DNA of 64,000 nucleotides from Gaeumannomyces sp. JS-464. Its lineage: Eukaryota; Ascomycota; Sordariomycetes; Magnaporthales; Magnaporthaceae. The translations under genes were made by a program, and so were the position numbers. This document shows, one piece after another, positions 24,068 through 36,000 of the stretch. The stretch is taken from assembly GCA_002197995.1 (NCBI GenBank), contig NGZR01000005.1:3100001-3164000 (forward strand), in the 5' to 3' direction. How positions within the stretch are numbered: the stretch's first letter is position 1; each line of letters begins with the position of its first letter. The notes beneath the pieces were generated by a model. The model saw nothing but the letters and a program-made list of their open reading frames with translations, was not told the DNA's origin and made no database searches.

Positions 24068-25162
24068 CTATGGCAATGCTCTCATTACCCCCTCAAAGGC
24101 CACAAGAGCCATGGCGTTGGCAGGAAACGCTCGGAGGAAACACGGCAAAAAGCCTCTCCAGTATCCCATGAGCCCACGTTCCCGATACACTGCCTGGGCG
24201 GCGTCCCTCCATTTACGGAAGCGCGGTGTGCCGTCGTTGAGCCTTCCACCGAGCGGGGTCCGTCATGATGCGCTGCTTGACGACGTCGCTCGGGTAGCTC
24301 GTGAGCCAGAACACCTGGGCACTCAACCCGCCGGCCCAGAAGTTGACGGCGGGCGCGCTCCAGTCCGTGTTCCTCGTCATCCAGCGCGATAGGACGTCGT
24401 AGCTGCCCCACCAAAAGAAGAAGAAGCTCCTGAAAAAGAGCGTGGCGCCTAGGCCGTGGTAGAGTCCCGGCACGCCGTGGTGCCGGTAGATCTTGGCGAT
24501 GCAGTCGAGGGGGCCCGCGTACAGGCGGTCCGCCTTGCGCCGCCGCGTACTGGATCTGCAGACGCGCCTTGACGTGCTCGACGGGCGCGGCGATGAAGCT
24601 GACCGTCGCGCCGGCCAGGATGCCAGCCATGCCGTGGCCGTGGGCCGGGAGCGTATCCGCCGCCGCCGCCTTGCCGTGGGGGGCTTGCCCGGCGTCCACG
24701 ATCTCATGCGGAGGATGCAACGGCGGGTCGAACAGGTGCTCGCGGAGCAGGCGCCTGTAAACGGTCAGGCTTCCCAGCATGACACTATCCATAAACATCC
24801 AGCCGACCAACGGCGGCGTAGCGCCCTTGTACAGCCCCACGAAGCCCTCGTTCCGGACCGTTTGCAGGACGCATTGTAGCGGGCCGCTAAATCGCGACGC
24901 GTCCGTGGTTTGCAGGCGGACCTTGACCGTGTCGAACGGGTGGCCGACTAGATTGTAGATCCGAGGTTAGCTGATATGCGCATTTCCCGATGGATATGGA
25001 AGCTTTTAAGGCAACGGGTTTAAGCTGTGGTACTGCTGTGCCTCAAAACGCACCCGAGAGCTTTGCGATGCCACTGAAAACGCCGGCGACAAAGCCCTTA
25101 TAATTCTGGCCTGTGGCAGGCGTCTCGGCCGGTCGTGGTTGCGACCGCATCTCAGCTGCCAT
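24068..25162 (-). CDS. Mitochondrial solute carrier (SLC25 family), carnitine/ornithine-carrier-like, two frame breaks
   Basis: Exons 25162-25054 and 24947-24068 predict about 328 residues with the three-fold repeat of inner-membrane carriers. The three PxDxxK/R signatures are HPFDTVKVRLQ (repeat 1, created across the intron), APVEHVKARLQ (repeat 2) and YPSDVVKQRIM (repeat 3). The end reads GYWRGFLPCFLRAFPANAMA. GIAKLSVGHPFDTVK resembles the Crc1/Ort1/Ymc group, but the substrate cannot be told from sequence alone. Two frame breaks occur: near 24535-24545 (QIQYAAA/KADRLYAGPLDC) and near 24253-24256 (MTDP/LGGRLNDG). Treating each as one extra base gives an exact multiple of three. With two breaks in one gene, real decay is a second possibility. 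Confidence 0.82.
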
Positions 25163-26008
25163 GGCGCTGGACGTTCCGGCAAGTCTGCTCCAAGAGCAAT
25201 GGGTACTGATGGCACAATTGTCACCTTGTCATACCTTCCGCATGGACCTGTGGTGTCAAAAATGAGTCTCGACTGCAAGTGCTTTCAGAGCGATACCGGA
25301 GAAAGAAAAAATGCCTGGAATATTTCAGTGGGGCGGGGTCTCTCGCTGCTGCTTAGATCCTACTATTCACATGTTAGGTTGCTATCTCAAAGATCTGACT
25401 GACTGACAGGCGGGTCCAACAATGCGCCGGTGTGACCAACAAATGTACAAGATAATACTAAGGGGCAAAAAAAAAAAAATCAGAAGCAGGAGATAGAGTA
25501 ACAATTGCACTATTGACCGAGTTATGTCAAGATTGGGCCGACATTCTTTTAAAGACCCATGATTTCTCATTTCATGGTGAGAAGCTGCTTCCAGAAAGGA
25601 AGAGTTGATCGGCATCACAAAGCGGCCAGCAGTTTTTATCCCCTGCACCAACCAGCTCTCGAGGTTTCCACTCCACGGGCATCCAAACTTGATAACAAGC
25701 GGGCATTGCTCTCGGCGCCAAGCTCCACAGTATGTCCCGGACGGCGGCGGCTTCTCATGGCTGTTTGTGGGGCCGGGTCGGGAACTTTTTCCGACCCCAG
25801 AGTCCGGGAGCATCCGAAACTCAGACAAACGAAACCCCACATTACCCGCCCCTCACTCAGCTTTCCCAAACAGAAAGACATACAGGGCGCAAGCCGGATG
25901 ACATGGAGGGCGCTGCTGACAGGAGACTATATAATCCCGCATTGTCCGGCTCGAGGAATCTCTAAGGCGTAAAACACCCTATCTGGCTCAACACCCACGC
26001 CGAACACA
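25163..26008. promoter_or_regulatory. Divergent promoter region, carrier / hydrolase
   Basis: About 850 bp between head-to-head start codons, containing a TATA-like element close to the hydrolase. No further gene was seen. Confidence 0.5.
25928..25935 (+). promoter_or_regulatory. TATA-like box of the hydrolase gene
   Basis: TATATAAT lies 74 bp upstream of the ATG at 26009, a plausible core promoter position for a gene with a short leader. Confidence 0.5.
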
Positions 26009-27220
26009 ATGACATCATCTTTGCCGCCCGCGCCGTCTATCGCGGCAGCGACACGCTATGTCGCGGGTCATGCCCTGACGGTCTACGGGCTTGACGAGCT
26101 GTCGCCTACCGCCTCACGCGTGACCATCCTCTGGCTGCTCCACGGCCGTCTCTGCACCACCGCCGATATGGCCGACGTCGCCGCCCGCTCAGTCGGCGCC
26201 TTCCGGGACCACCCGCGGTCGGCCGAGCGCGGCCTGCTCGCTATCGCCTTTGACCAGCGCAACCACTCTGCTCGTCAGGTCAGCCCGCTGGCTAACGAGG
26301 GTTGGGCGCAGGGGAACGCCGCTCACGCACAAGATATGTTTGTAAGCAGCGGAAGCTCGGTCGATAGAGACGGCGGACTCGAGCTGTTATAAGAGCTAAC
26401 CGGGGGTATAATTGCGGTCCGGAAGGCTTTAGTCGCCGGCTCCGTGGTGGACATCAGCCTCTTGATCGATCTTTTGCAGGGAAGTCTCTTCCCCGAGAAG
26501 CCAGACGCATTTATCGACTCTCACTACGCGCTCGGCGTCTCACTGGGAGGCCACGGCACCTGGCAACTCCTGTTCGCTGATGACCGAGTGAGGACTGGCG
26601 TGTCCATCATTGGCTGCCCCGACTACATGTGTAAGCCGGCACCGTCTCAATATGTTCAAGTTGTCTGGGGAGCAAAGTCAGTGAAGCCAGTAATTCCGGC
26701 TGCTAAATGACAGCTGCTACACCGCCTAGTTCTGATGTCCGACCGCGCCAAGAAACTCAAGCTGCCTACAGCCGGTACTGCTGATGATGGAGCCAGCTTT
26801 TTGGGCAGCAAGGACTTCCCTCCAGACCTTGTCCGTGCTTGCAGAAAGTTTGACCCCAAGGGCTTGGTCTTCGGAACCCAAGAGCCTACCTGGCCGCTGC
26901 CCCCTGACGGGGAATGCCGAGTGAAGCAGCTTCTTGCATCCCGGCTCCGAGGCAAGAAGATCCTTAATTGCTATGGTGGCGCCGACAGGCTCGTGCCGTA
27001 CCGCTGCTCGGAGCCATTTCTAAACTTCTTCAAGAAGGCGTGTGACCAATGGGCACCCGAACTTGATGTGAGTTTCGATAGTCGCGAGTACCCAGAGGCA
27101 GGCCACGAGTTCGCCGATGATATGGTGCTGGACGCTGTCAAGTTCATTGTGGACGCGGCGGCGGCGGAGACGGGAAACAGCGGTGGTAAAGCAGGTGGTG
27201 TGAACGTGTCCAGAATTTGA
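26009..27220 (+). CDS. Alpha/beta hydrolase (serine hydrolase)
   Basis: A 342-residue protein from exons 26009-26341, 26426-26630 and 26730-27220. The alpha/beta-hydrolase order is visible: an oxyanion-type LLHGR near residues 43-47, AFDQRNHSAR near 79-88, the nucleophile elbow GVSLGG (Ser about 150), Asp about 265 in CYGGADRLVPY, and His about 305 in PEAGHEF. No secretion signal is evident, so it is probably cytosolic. The substrate is unknown. Of the candidate acceptors for exon 2, the one at 26424-26425 keeps phase 0 and gives MFALVAGSVVDISLLIDLL, which fits the fold. The frame is intact. The stop lies only 84 bp from the stop of the convergent DUF218 gene. Confidence 0.82.
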
Positions 27221-27304
27221 AATGTCTATCTCAGCGAAATTACCTCGGAGACTAGTATTTACCGTTTGGTGAAAGGCTTGGCCAGCCACTTCTCTAGGTA
27301 GTCA

Positions 27305-28253
27305 TTATCCCCACCAGGCGGCGCCAGACTGGGGAGCAATGGTCAGCGACTCGGTACCATCAATGAGGATGACGGTTTCAATGCCGCTCTTGAGCTTTTC
27401 CTCGTCGGTATGAAAGAGTCTCTGGCTTATGCCCCAAGGGTTCCGAGCCCGCCGCTTCCCTGCGAGTGCCTCTCCGGCTCCATGAGGATCTTCGGTCCAC
27501 TGGCCGATAACTTCTCTAATGCCTCTCGCCATCACCTCGTCTTTCTCCTCCGACACTTCTTCATGTTCAGTCGTGGAGACAGCTGACCCATCCAGTCGCT
27601 CCACCGCCTGGAGCCAAGGAGTCAGATTGGGCGGGTTAATGCCAATAAAATTGATGCGGTCGAGGGGAAAGCCGATGGCTGCACAGTGGGCATCCACAAT
27701 TCGCATCCGCTTGAAAGCATGGCTCACAATAGAGAGCTTCACGGGCCATGTGGCATACCGCCTCCAAAAGGCTACCACGGAGAAGAGGACATTATAATAT
27801 GAGTCTAGTGCCTGCTCCTCCAGGATGATGCGGGGCGATAGCAGGATGGGCGATAGCGGGTGCTGCTGAGCCCCGTTCGTCGAAGGGACGTCACGAGATA
27901 TAAATCCAAAATATCCATTCGCGGCTGCCAGGTTTGCGTAGCTGCGCGCTTCGGAGAGAGCAGTCTCCTTCCATGTCGGGCCACTGGTGTGGACCGGTGG
28001 TCAGGACGGGGAATTGCGTTCAGTGACCGGAGGAACAGTAGTCGGAGCCTCACCCGGAAAACGCCAAGGCGGAGCGGTCATCGTCACCGAGGGCAGAGAG
28101 GCCGGCCTTGATGTGCTCGATGAAGGTTGGTGTCTCGCCCCGTTTGTAGCTCTCGATCAACCATTCGGACTCGTCCTGTCCTTTTTGCGGACCGCCCAGC
28201 CAGATGGCATGGCCGCAGACAACGATGAGGTGGTCAGGGGTTGGTGCGTCCAT
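27305..28253 (-). CDS. DUF218 (YdcF/ElyC/SanA-like) domain protein
   Basis: Two exons, 28253-28054 and 27983-27305, give 292 residues. The N-terminal LIVVCGHAIWLGG and DESEWLIESYKRGETPTF, then ALAFSGGPTWKETALSEARSY (joined across the intron), NVLFSVVAFWRRY and KLSIVSHAFKRMRIVDAHC follow the DUF218 Rossmann-like pattern: an opening strand with a Gly-rich turn, a central SGG, and a late SHxFKR motif. Bacterial members act in cell-envelope metabolism. The function of the fungal soluble group is unknown. There is no signal peptide or membrane span. The gtgagg donor and ccag acceptor leave a 70-nt intron. The frame is intact. Confidence 0.82.
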
Positions 28254-29042
28254 GCTGCTCGGGGATACGAAGGGTGCAGGTCGGCGGCCTTGGTCCCTGT
28301 CCTTTCAGCTTTGTGGCGGTTCACCAGGCGACACAGACAAGCAAAAAAAAAAAAAAAACAAGAGGCGGCGAAAAAGACGTGATACCGCAAACAAGAACGA
28401 GCCCGCCGTGCTGCCAGTGACTCACAGCATTGATTCGGCTTGCTGCGATGAGAAATGTCGGCCGTGGCGGCCCACAAAGCGTCAAACGGCGACGACGACC
28501 TGTCGTTTTTGTGACTGGGGAGGCTCCTGAACGGTTGCCACGAGTCCATGGGGAGGGGCAGGGGTGGCTGGTCTCCGCTGATCCACCCGCCGTGCAGGTG
28601 GTACCTGACCTCGCGGCAATACAGGGTGAACGATGGGGTACCTTGTGTCGATGGCCCGTGCACGATCCCGAGCATGGGGTCTGTGTTTGGAGCATGCTGC
28701 ACGAAAGCCTGGCCCCGCCCAGGCGGCCGCCACTCAAAAACGAAGTCCAAAATTGATCCATCATCCACTTCCCGTCGGGAGGACATCTCTGCTTGCACTC
28801 CCTGTTTTCTGAGCTTCCAATCTCTCGTGGGGAACGCGCCAGCCCGGACCACGCCGCGACCCGAAGAAGCAGCCATTCGACACCGATCGCCCAACACCCA
28901 CCAGCATCTGCCATATCATTTTCTGTCATTTTGCCATTCCTTTTCTTTTCCTTTGCTCTTCGTCGTTCACTGCAGTGCCGAATTCTTCTTCTTCAACCCT
29001 CAATCCTGGCGCTCCAAAGCCAGGCCTCGACCGCCTGCAAAT
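28254..29042. promoter_or_regulatory. Divergent promoter region, DUF218 gene / unrecognised gene
   Basis: About 790 bp between start codons. It holds a 15-base A run near 28344 and pyrimidine-rich DNA at 28905-29000 just before the plus-strand start. No additional coding exon was recognised. Confidence 0.5.
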
Positions 29043-30690
29043 ATGGGCCTCCCGTAAGTCGACCTCAAAAAACACTTTGCGCCACGCATCCGACCACTCA
29101 TCGCGCGCGCGGCGCACCGCTGGCATCTCCCAACTCCCTCAAAATCGCATCGCGCTGGTGTCATGTGCACAAGAAGTGGAAAGTGACGAGACGGTCAGAA
29201 TTGCCCTCCTGCGCGATCGCGTAACGGATTGCCGCCACTGGCGGCCTTCTGCAATTCGCGCGCACGCGGGCAGCAATCATTTCCCAACGCGCCGCATCTC
29301 GACTGCCATCAAGTCCATCTAACAAGCGGCAATTGTCGACGCTTTGCAGGTTGTACAATGCCCCCGTCCAATCCGATGTCCGGTCGCGGCCCCCGCCGAA
29401 AAGCCCCATCCACTCCCGGTCAGCCATCCGCCGTGCCCACCGCAGGCATGAAAGCGAGTGGGCAGAGGCGCGGCACCGTGTTCTGGCCCAGGAGCTCGGC
29501 AGGTTGACGCGCGAGAGCGCCTCAGCCGCCGACGAGCCGCCCCGGATGCCCCCATGGGCTAGTGGATCGCTCTACCCAGCTCGGGAAAGCACCCCGTCGA
29601 TGCCAAGCACTCCCCGGCACGAGGCCTCTGCGCGCCGCGTCCTCCCAGGACCCGGTCGCTCGTCGGTCGGGCGGCCTCGACGAGCGCTCCGTCACTGTCA
29701 TGAGCGAGCGCTGGGCCGACCTCTACACACGTGCTGGCCCCGACGTGTCGCTGGCGGATCGCGACGAGTCGGCGTCGCGGTTCATATCTGGACGCCAGGA
29801 GCGTGAAAGGGCTGAACGAAACTTGCAAATTGGTCGTCGCGTAGAGGTGAGTTAGCCACTAGGCTATCATGATTTGCACTTTGGTTTTACCATTCTAACA
29901 GTTTGTTTTACTAGGCACGGAATTCGCGCGCATCACGCGCCAGGCCGCGAGTGCTGCTTGCAGGCCGCATGCCGCCACGCCCAGTTTACAGCTCCAACCC
30001 CGTCCGTTTATCCACCTCGCCTCCACCGCCGCCCCCCACCCCGGACCTGAGTAGCCTGGACAGGCCGAACCAGGTCCGGGAAAGGACACGCCTCTCCCCT
30101 ACACCAGACCGTTACGTCCCTGCGGCGACGACAGCAACTGCGGCAACGCAGTCAGTTCGACTGGACGGGCTCGGTGACCGCAACCGCAGTCTTAGCCTGA
30201 GCCCGGCAGAGGACGGTTGGGACACGCTGCTCACCACGCTCACGCCGGACCCCCAGCCAAGCGTGGGATCGTCCTTTGCATCCACATCGGCATCACTTTC
30301 AGCTGCTACGTCGCAGGGCGTCGCCACTGGCTCCTCCGCAAACACGTCCATGACTGGACGGGACACGGTTGCTGACGGATCCATGTCGGACCCCAACTGC
30401 GAGTCTGGTTGCGAGAACTCCGACACAGAGGGTGACGAGGATGAGGACGATGAGGATGCCGTCCGCCTTGCCCTGGCGCGCTTCCCAAGGAGCGGCAGAA
30501 GCTCGGGTCACCGGTCTTACGCCGAGGTTGCGGGCCGCACGGGCTCCAACAGCAGCGGCGGAGAGGATCCGCTGGAGTTTTTGGGCGATATGCAGCGCAT
30601 AGTGCGCCACTTTGCCCGGCGAGAGGACATTCCCGACGAGTGGTGGCTGAGGTCGGTCTTAGTCGTACTCTCTCACGGGCATCCAACTAA
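29043..30690 (+). CDS. Conserved-looking low-complexity protein of unknown function (two frame breaks)
   Basis: I do not recognise a named family. Exons are 29043-29053 (11 nt, MGLP), 29350-29846 and 29915-30690, about 427 residues. The N-terminus LYNAPVQSDVRSRPPPKSPIH, then RRAHRRHESEWAEARHRVLAQELGRL, is basic and helical. Near 29680-29845 comes DERSVTVMSERWADLYTRAG with a charged helix RQERERAERNLQIGRR. Then come long Ser/Thr/Pro-rich disorder, an acidic run EGDEDEDDED near 30431-30458, and a C-terminal motif DPLEFLGDMQRIVRHFARREDIPDEWW. One extra C near 29641-29642 and one missing base near 30640-30646 break the frame. Restoring the second gives the tail AEVGLSRTLSRASN and the stop at 30688-30690. 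Without it, the frame runs on to 30730 with unlike composition. The two net to zero, and the total is divisible by three. Confidence 0.65.
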
Positions 30691-33019
30691 GTCATGCGAG
30701 CCTACCGGACCGCCAGCAACGCGTGTTTAAGGCCGCTCTGCACCCGACGTGATGGTCTCCTTGCTGGGGTGCCTAGTTACTAGGACATCGAAACGCGGGT
30801 GAGATGCTACGGGGGTTACTTGCTTCTTCCTTTTATTCTATTATTCTTGGTCTTGTTCTTTGATATTCCACTATATCGTTGATAATGCTTGGGCGTTCTG
30901 GAGTACTTGGGGCAACGGAAAACAAAACGCTGCAGGCTTACGCAGTTTCGGCCGTGGGGCACTGGTATCCTTCTTTGCGCTTGCTGGGCTGATTTATGGA
31001 GACGAGAATTTATATGTTGGCCCGTTCGAGGTGGCTGGGAGTTGATGATACATGTTCCCTTCGTGGACATGCGATTGGGGTCTCTCCTGGCCCCTAGAGA
31101 AAAGAACGAGAAAGAGAACGCAGAAGCACAGGGAGAGCAAGTCCCTTACGTTCACTCTTATATCTTGTGTCTCTCACGTTCCACGGTTGCCTTTGGCACG
31201 CGGACGACAGATCTCGGGTGAGACGCGGTATGCACATTTTGATTATCAAATGGATCAGGTATTTCTTGTTTGGCAGCGTTGAAACGACCGCATCCGAGCT
31301 CTCTGATGACAAACACCCATCAATCATGTGCGACGCGGTTCTTTGACCGGGTTCAAAATGCAACGGCGCCTCGCGCACGCTGCAGGAGGTTTGCATCAGT
31401 CTAGGAGTTGATTCGATCAAGGCCGCCTCCCAGAAGGCCAACCTGGACAAGCCAGTGCCGTCAGTTCGGAGGCAGGCAAGAAATAAAGTAACGAACGATC
31501 GGGCAGACTAGGTAGGGGAGGCTGATCTGGTGGTGCACCAGCCTTACCACCAGGAGCCAGGGTTACAGCACAGGCTGGAAACTGAGTTGCATTAGGGCGG
31601 AGTGAGATGCGACAGGACCCGAGCACGGAGCCACGACGAGGTTCCAGGCCCTCCGCGCCTCCCGTCGATGAGTGCCTTGGTTTCAATTGGGTTAGGCAGG
31701 TTCTTTGCAGGGGCGGTCCATCCCGTATGACGACTATTTCCAAGAATAAATCCTTCTTCCCTTCTTCCCTTGTTCCCTTGTTCCAGCACTCGCCTCCCGT
31801 CGCGATTTGGGCTTGCACACTTCAGGGGCATGGGAGTAGGTACATACCTACTTGTAGGTGCAACCACATAGCCCCGAGGAAGCAATCCATGGCGCCAAGC
31901 TACCTAGGCATCGCCCTAGGCCTCTTGTAGGTCCCGTCGGTGCGGTTGTTACGCAGGGCAGGGCAGGCCAGGGTAGCATCGGCGGATGGCCGCAACGGCC
32001 CTTGGACGTCCAGGCGTCAAGTTAGGCAGGCATTGAAATTTGAACGGGTATTCACCGCCCGTTGTTGTTTGTTTCGAGTTTTCGGCCCTGCGCGGTGCCC
32101 AACCAGATCGCGTGTGCCCGTCCCGCTAGGTGCTAGGTGTGCGGCACGGCCTGGGGTCGTGCTTCCGCTTGCCTGATTTTGAGCTTTTTGATTGCTACCA
32201 AAGCATTGGTGCACGGCGCCCAGATGCTATAGCCAACCCGGCCGATAGCTTGACAAGCCCAAGAACCCCAGGACCAGCTTTCTGCCTCCGTCCTTTCCTT
32301 GGCTGTTCTCGCTCCCTCGAACCCGTTCGCTGCCCAAAATTAGGGACCGGAGCCAACGGTGTCCTGGCCTGGTCCGAACTGTGCACTCAAGCAGGCAGAA
32401 CCAGTGTTCCAAACCGGCGAACTTTTTTTTTTCTCCCTTCCCATCCCTTCCTCCCCTCCCCCGCTACCTTTACCCTTTCTCTTCTTTTTTCCTCGTCCCC
32501 CACCGGCCTAGTCGACCGCGGACGGCGTCTGGCCAGGGAACAGGGAACAATAGGTAGTCGAGGGCAGAAAAATGCAGCTCCCGGAGAAACCCCACTTTAA
32601 GCAGTAATCTCCAGTCTTGACGACATCCACCGAACCACCTGCTCGGAAGTCTGTGCGAGCGCATAACCACTCGACGACCAGTCCCGCATGTGCAGACCCG
32701 GAGGACACGTCTAGACAGCACCGCCGCCTGCCTTTGTGCTTGGGGAATGAGCAGGCACCGAGCCACCTCGCGCTCCTCTTCCTTCTCCGCCCCTCCCTCG
32801 CGCTCCTCCTCCTTCTCCCCCGCCGCCGCCGCCGCCGCCGATATTTCCACACCGACCTCGTCCCTCGACGGCCGCTCTCTGCTCCGCGGGCCGCTGACCG
32901 CCTCCCACCGATCAACGACCCCCGCCCCCGCGGGCGACACGATCCATAGCCACCGGGACTGAGGAGGCTGCCTCGACTGGGCTGACCCGGTCCGGGGCAG
33001 CGACGTGAAAAAGACAGAC
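30691..33019. other. Spacer upstream of the SepH kinase gene
   Basis: About 2.3 kb, mostly promoter and 5' leader of the kinase gene. It has AGGT/ACCT palindromic motifs at 31837-31860 and 31901-31920 and a CT-rich stretch at 32420-32500. No other gene was recognised. Confidence 0.5.
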
Positions 33020-36000
33020 ATGGCGCCAGGCAGCGGCTCCGCCGAGCGGGTGTACCACCACCAGCAGAACGGCAGTAATGGCAGCAAGGCTAGCAGGACG
33101 CCAGGGACGCCACGCAAGGAGGCCCGCAGCAGTAGCAATGCGCGGGAACGAGCGCTGCAGGATCCTGGCCTGAAGGACTACGTGCGTCGCTTGCCCTCTT
33201 GCCCGTCCGCCCGCACCTAGCACCCTCCCACCTCTCTTTGACGCTTTACCACCTTCTTGTGTCCTGCTGCCCCCATATGGGGATCTCGCGCCACACTTTT
33301 TTTTTCTAGCCACGACATATTACTAACCGGTCAAGGCGGTGTGGAACTGTAGCGGCTCGGCGACTGCATCGGCAAGGGCGCTTTCGGGTCCGTATACAAG
33401 GCGTTCAATTGGGGCACCGGCGAGGCCGTGGCGGTCAAGCAGATCAAGCTGGTGGATGTGCCCAAGAGCGAGCTGCGCATGATCGAGGTACGCTGCGACC
33501 GCCTCTCTGTCTCGCCCTGCCTCGGCCTCTTGGCAGCACCTGGCAGGCGGCCCGGGATGTGTGCTGTGCTGCACTGCGAGCGTGCTGCCGTCCCTGCATT
33601 CAGCTATGGCTAACGGTAAAATCCTCTACTTTTTCTTGTTTCAGGCTGAGATCGACCTGCTGAAGAACCTGCACGTAAGTCACCTCGCCCCGCGGCTCGA
33701 CGAGCGGCGTAACCGGCTGACGGGGGCGGCGCTTGGCCAACCCCTTGAATTGGGTGTCTCGTGAGTTTGATCGCTGACACCGGCCATTTCAGCATGACAA
33801 CATTGTCAAATATATTGGGTTTGTGAAAACTGTGGACTGCCTCAATATTATTCTCGAGTGAGTGACCAGAGAAAAAGATGCCACCCTCTTCCGTCATCTA
33901 GGGCCACAATCTCATGGATTCTTAGGTATTGCGAGAATGGATCTCTTCACTCTATCTGCAAGGCCTATGGAAAGTTCCCCGAGAACCTGGTGGGCGTGTA
34001 CATGACCCAAGTGCTTCAGGGGCTACAATACCTGCACGACCAGGGTGTTATCCACCGCGACATCAAGGGCGCCAATATCCTGACGACCAAGGACGGTACT
34101 GTCAAGCTGGCCGACTTTGGCGTGTCCACTAGCACTCTCGCCGGCCCAGACAAGGAAGCTCAAGTTGTCGGCACACCGTACTGGATGGCCCCTGAAATCA
34201 TCCAACTGTCTGGTGCCACCTCTGCTTCCGATATCTGGAGCGTTGGGTGCACCGTAATCGAGCTCCTGCAGGGGAAACCACCATATCACAGCCTTGCGCC
34301 CATGCCGGCGCTGTTTGCCATCGTTAATGATGACCACCCGCCATTGCCTGAGGGCGTGTCCCCAGTAGGTGAACCCTTTTCCTTAATCTCATATCCTCTG
34401 GCTAGGGTTGCATTATGATAACATAAGCTTCCGAAAACAGGCTGCCCGTGACTTTCTGATGCAGTGCTTCCAAAAAGACCCCAATCTCAGGGTGTCGGCC
34501 AGAAAGCTCCTCAAACACCCGTGGATCATGGGGTCAAGGAGAAGTGATGCTCCCGTGTCCAAGGCCCCGTCCAACTTCAACGAAGCGGTCGAGGAGGTAA
34601 AGCAGTGGAACAAGGCCCTCAAGTCATCAGAGAATAACTTGAGAGCTTCTATCGGTTCCGATGGCGTGCCGCCAACACAACCATTCGGCGGACGGGCGAA
34701 CCTGATCGCCGCAGCCAGGGGGCCCCTGACTATCCTGCCAAAACCACGACCACTCGTCGCGGATGCGTTCCGATCTCCAGAAATCCCTGACGATGACAAC
34801 TGGGACAACGACTTTGCGACTGCCATCTCCCCCGGCGCTCTGCAGCTCCCGCATCTCAAACCCCAGGATAATTTTGGCGGCTTGCTTTCTTCTGACCGTC
34901 TCAAGGCGTTCGCCTCGATCGACGACAGCAGGAACATGTCGGCAAACTGGGACGATGTCTTCGACGGCGAGTTAGTCACCATCAAAAATCTACGCTCGCA
35001 CCTGGCCGAATCAGATACTCAGCAAACCCTCCGACCCACGCCGAGGAAGCCCGATCCGGCGGAGAGGTCGGAAAAGAGAGCCGAGGCGGAGGCAAAGGCA
35101 CAAAAACCGGGGAAGAGACGGTCTAGCAGGGCGTCGTCCTCGCAAGCCAAGTCGCCGACAAAGCTGAATTTCGGAGCAAAATTCGAGCTCCCACCAAGGC
35201 CCGATCTGATATACCGAGAGCAGTCAGTCGAGGACTACTCGGACTTGTTTGACGATGACGATCAAGTATTTGACAACAGGCTAAGCCTTGTGCCAAAGGT
35301 AGATGCTCCGACCCCTATGTTTCAAATTGGATGCTTCAACAACAACAGTCATGCCAGACTCTGCAACAACGGTCATGTTGACACTGACTTCCCGGGTAGG
35401 ACTCACCGCAGCTATTTCATCCGTCAGATCTGACCAGCATGCCACGATCCTCGCAGCCTCTCACTGGCGGAAGCATGAGGCGTGCGGCTCAGCCAAGGCC
35501 GTCGGTCCTGCAGGACCGAAACATGCGAAGGACGCGGTCGACGATTGAGATACAACGATTCGCTGAGAACGAAAGTGACGAGGACTTTTCTGACATATTC
35601 GGTCCGACCGACGCGCTCACGGAGAGAGAAGAGAGCGAGGCTGGGTCTGAAGATGGCGGTCGCATGTTCCTCTCGAAGCTGTCTAACAACTCGTGGTTGG
35701 GCGATGACGAGGACGAGGACGACCCGTTCGCCCTGTTGGAGCCTGGATGGGATGAGATGGACCTCGAGGCCAACATCGCAAGAGACCGCCACGCGAGGCT
35801 GTCCCACAAGGTGGAGGAGTTGGTTCGGTCGCTAAAAACGACAGAGGGAGAAGACACGCTTCTTGTTGTTTCTGAAGATCTGGTATGATGCCACTATTCG
35901 ACCGGGATGTTGAATACTCTGATATCACATTGCTAACATTCACCTGCGCCACTCTCTTAGCTGAGTCTCCTTTGGGAGAACAGCGAGGTCAAAGATCTCA

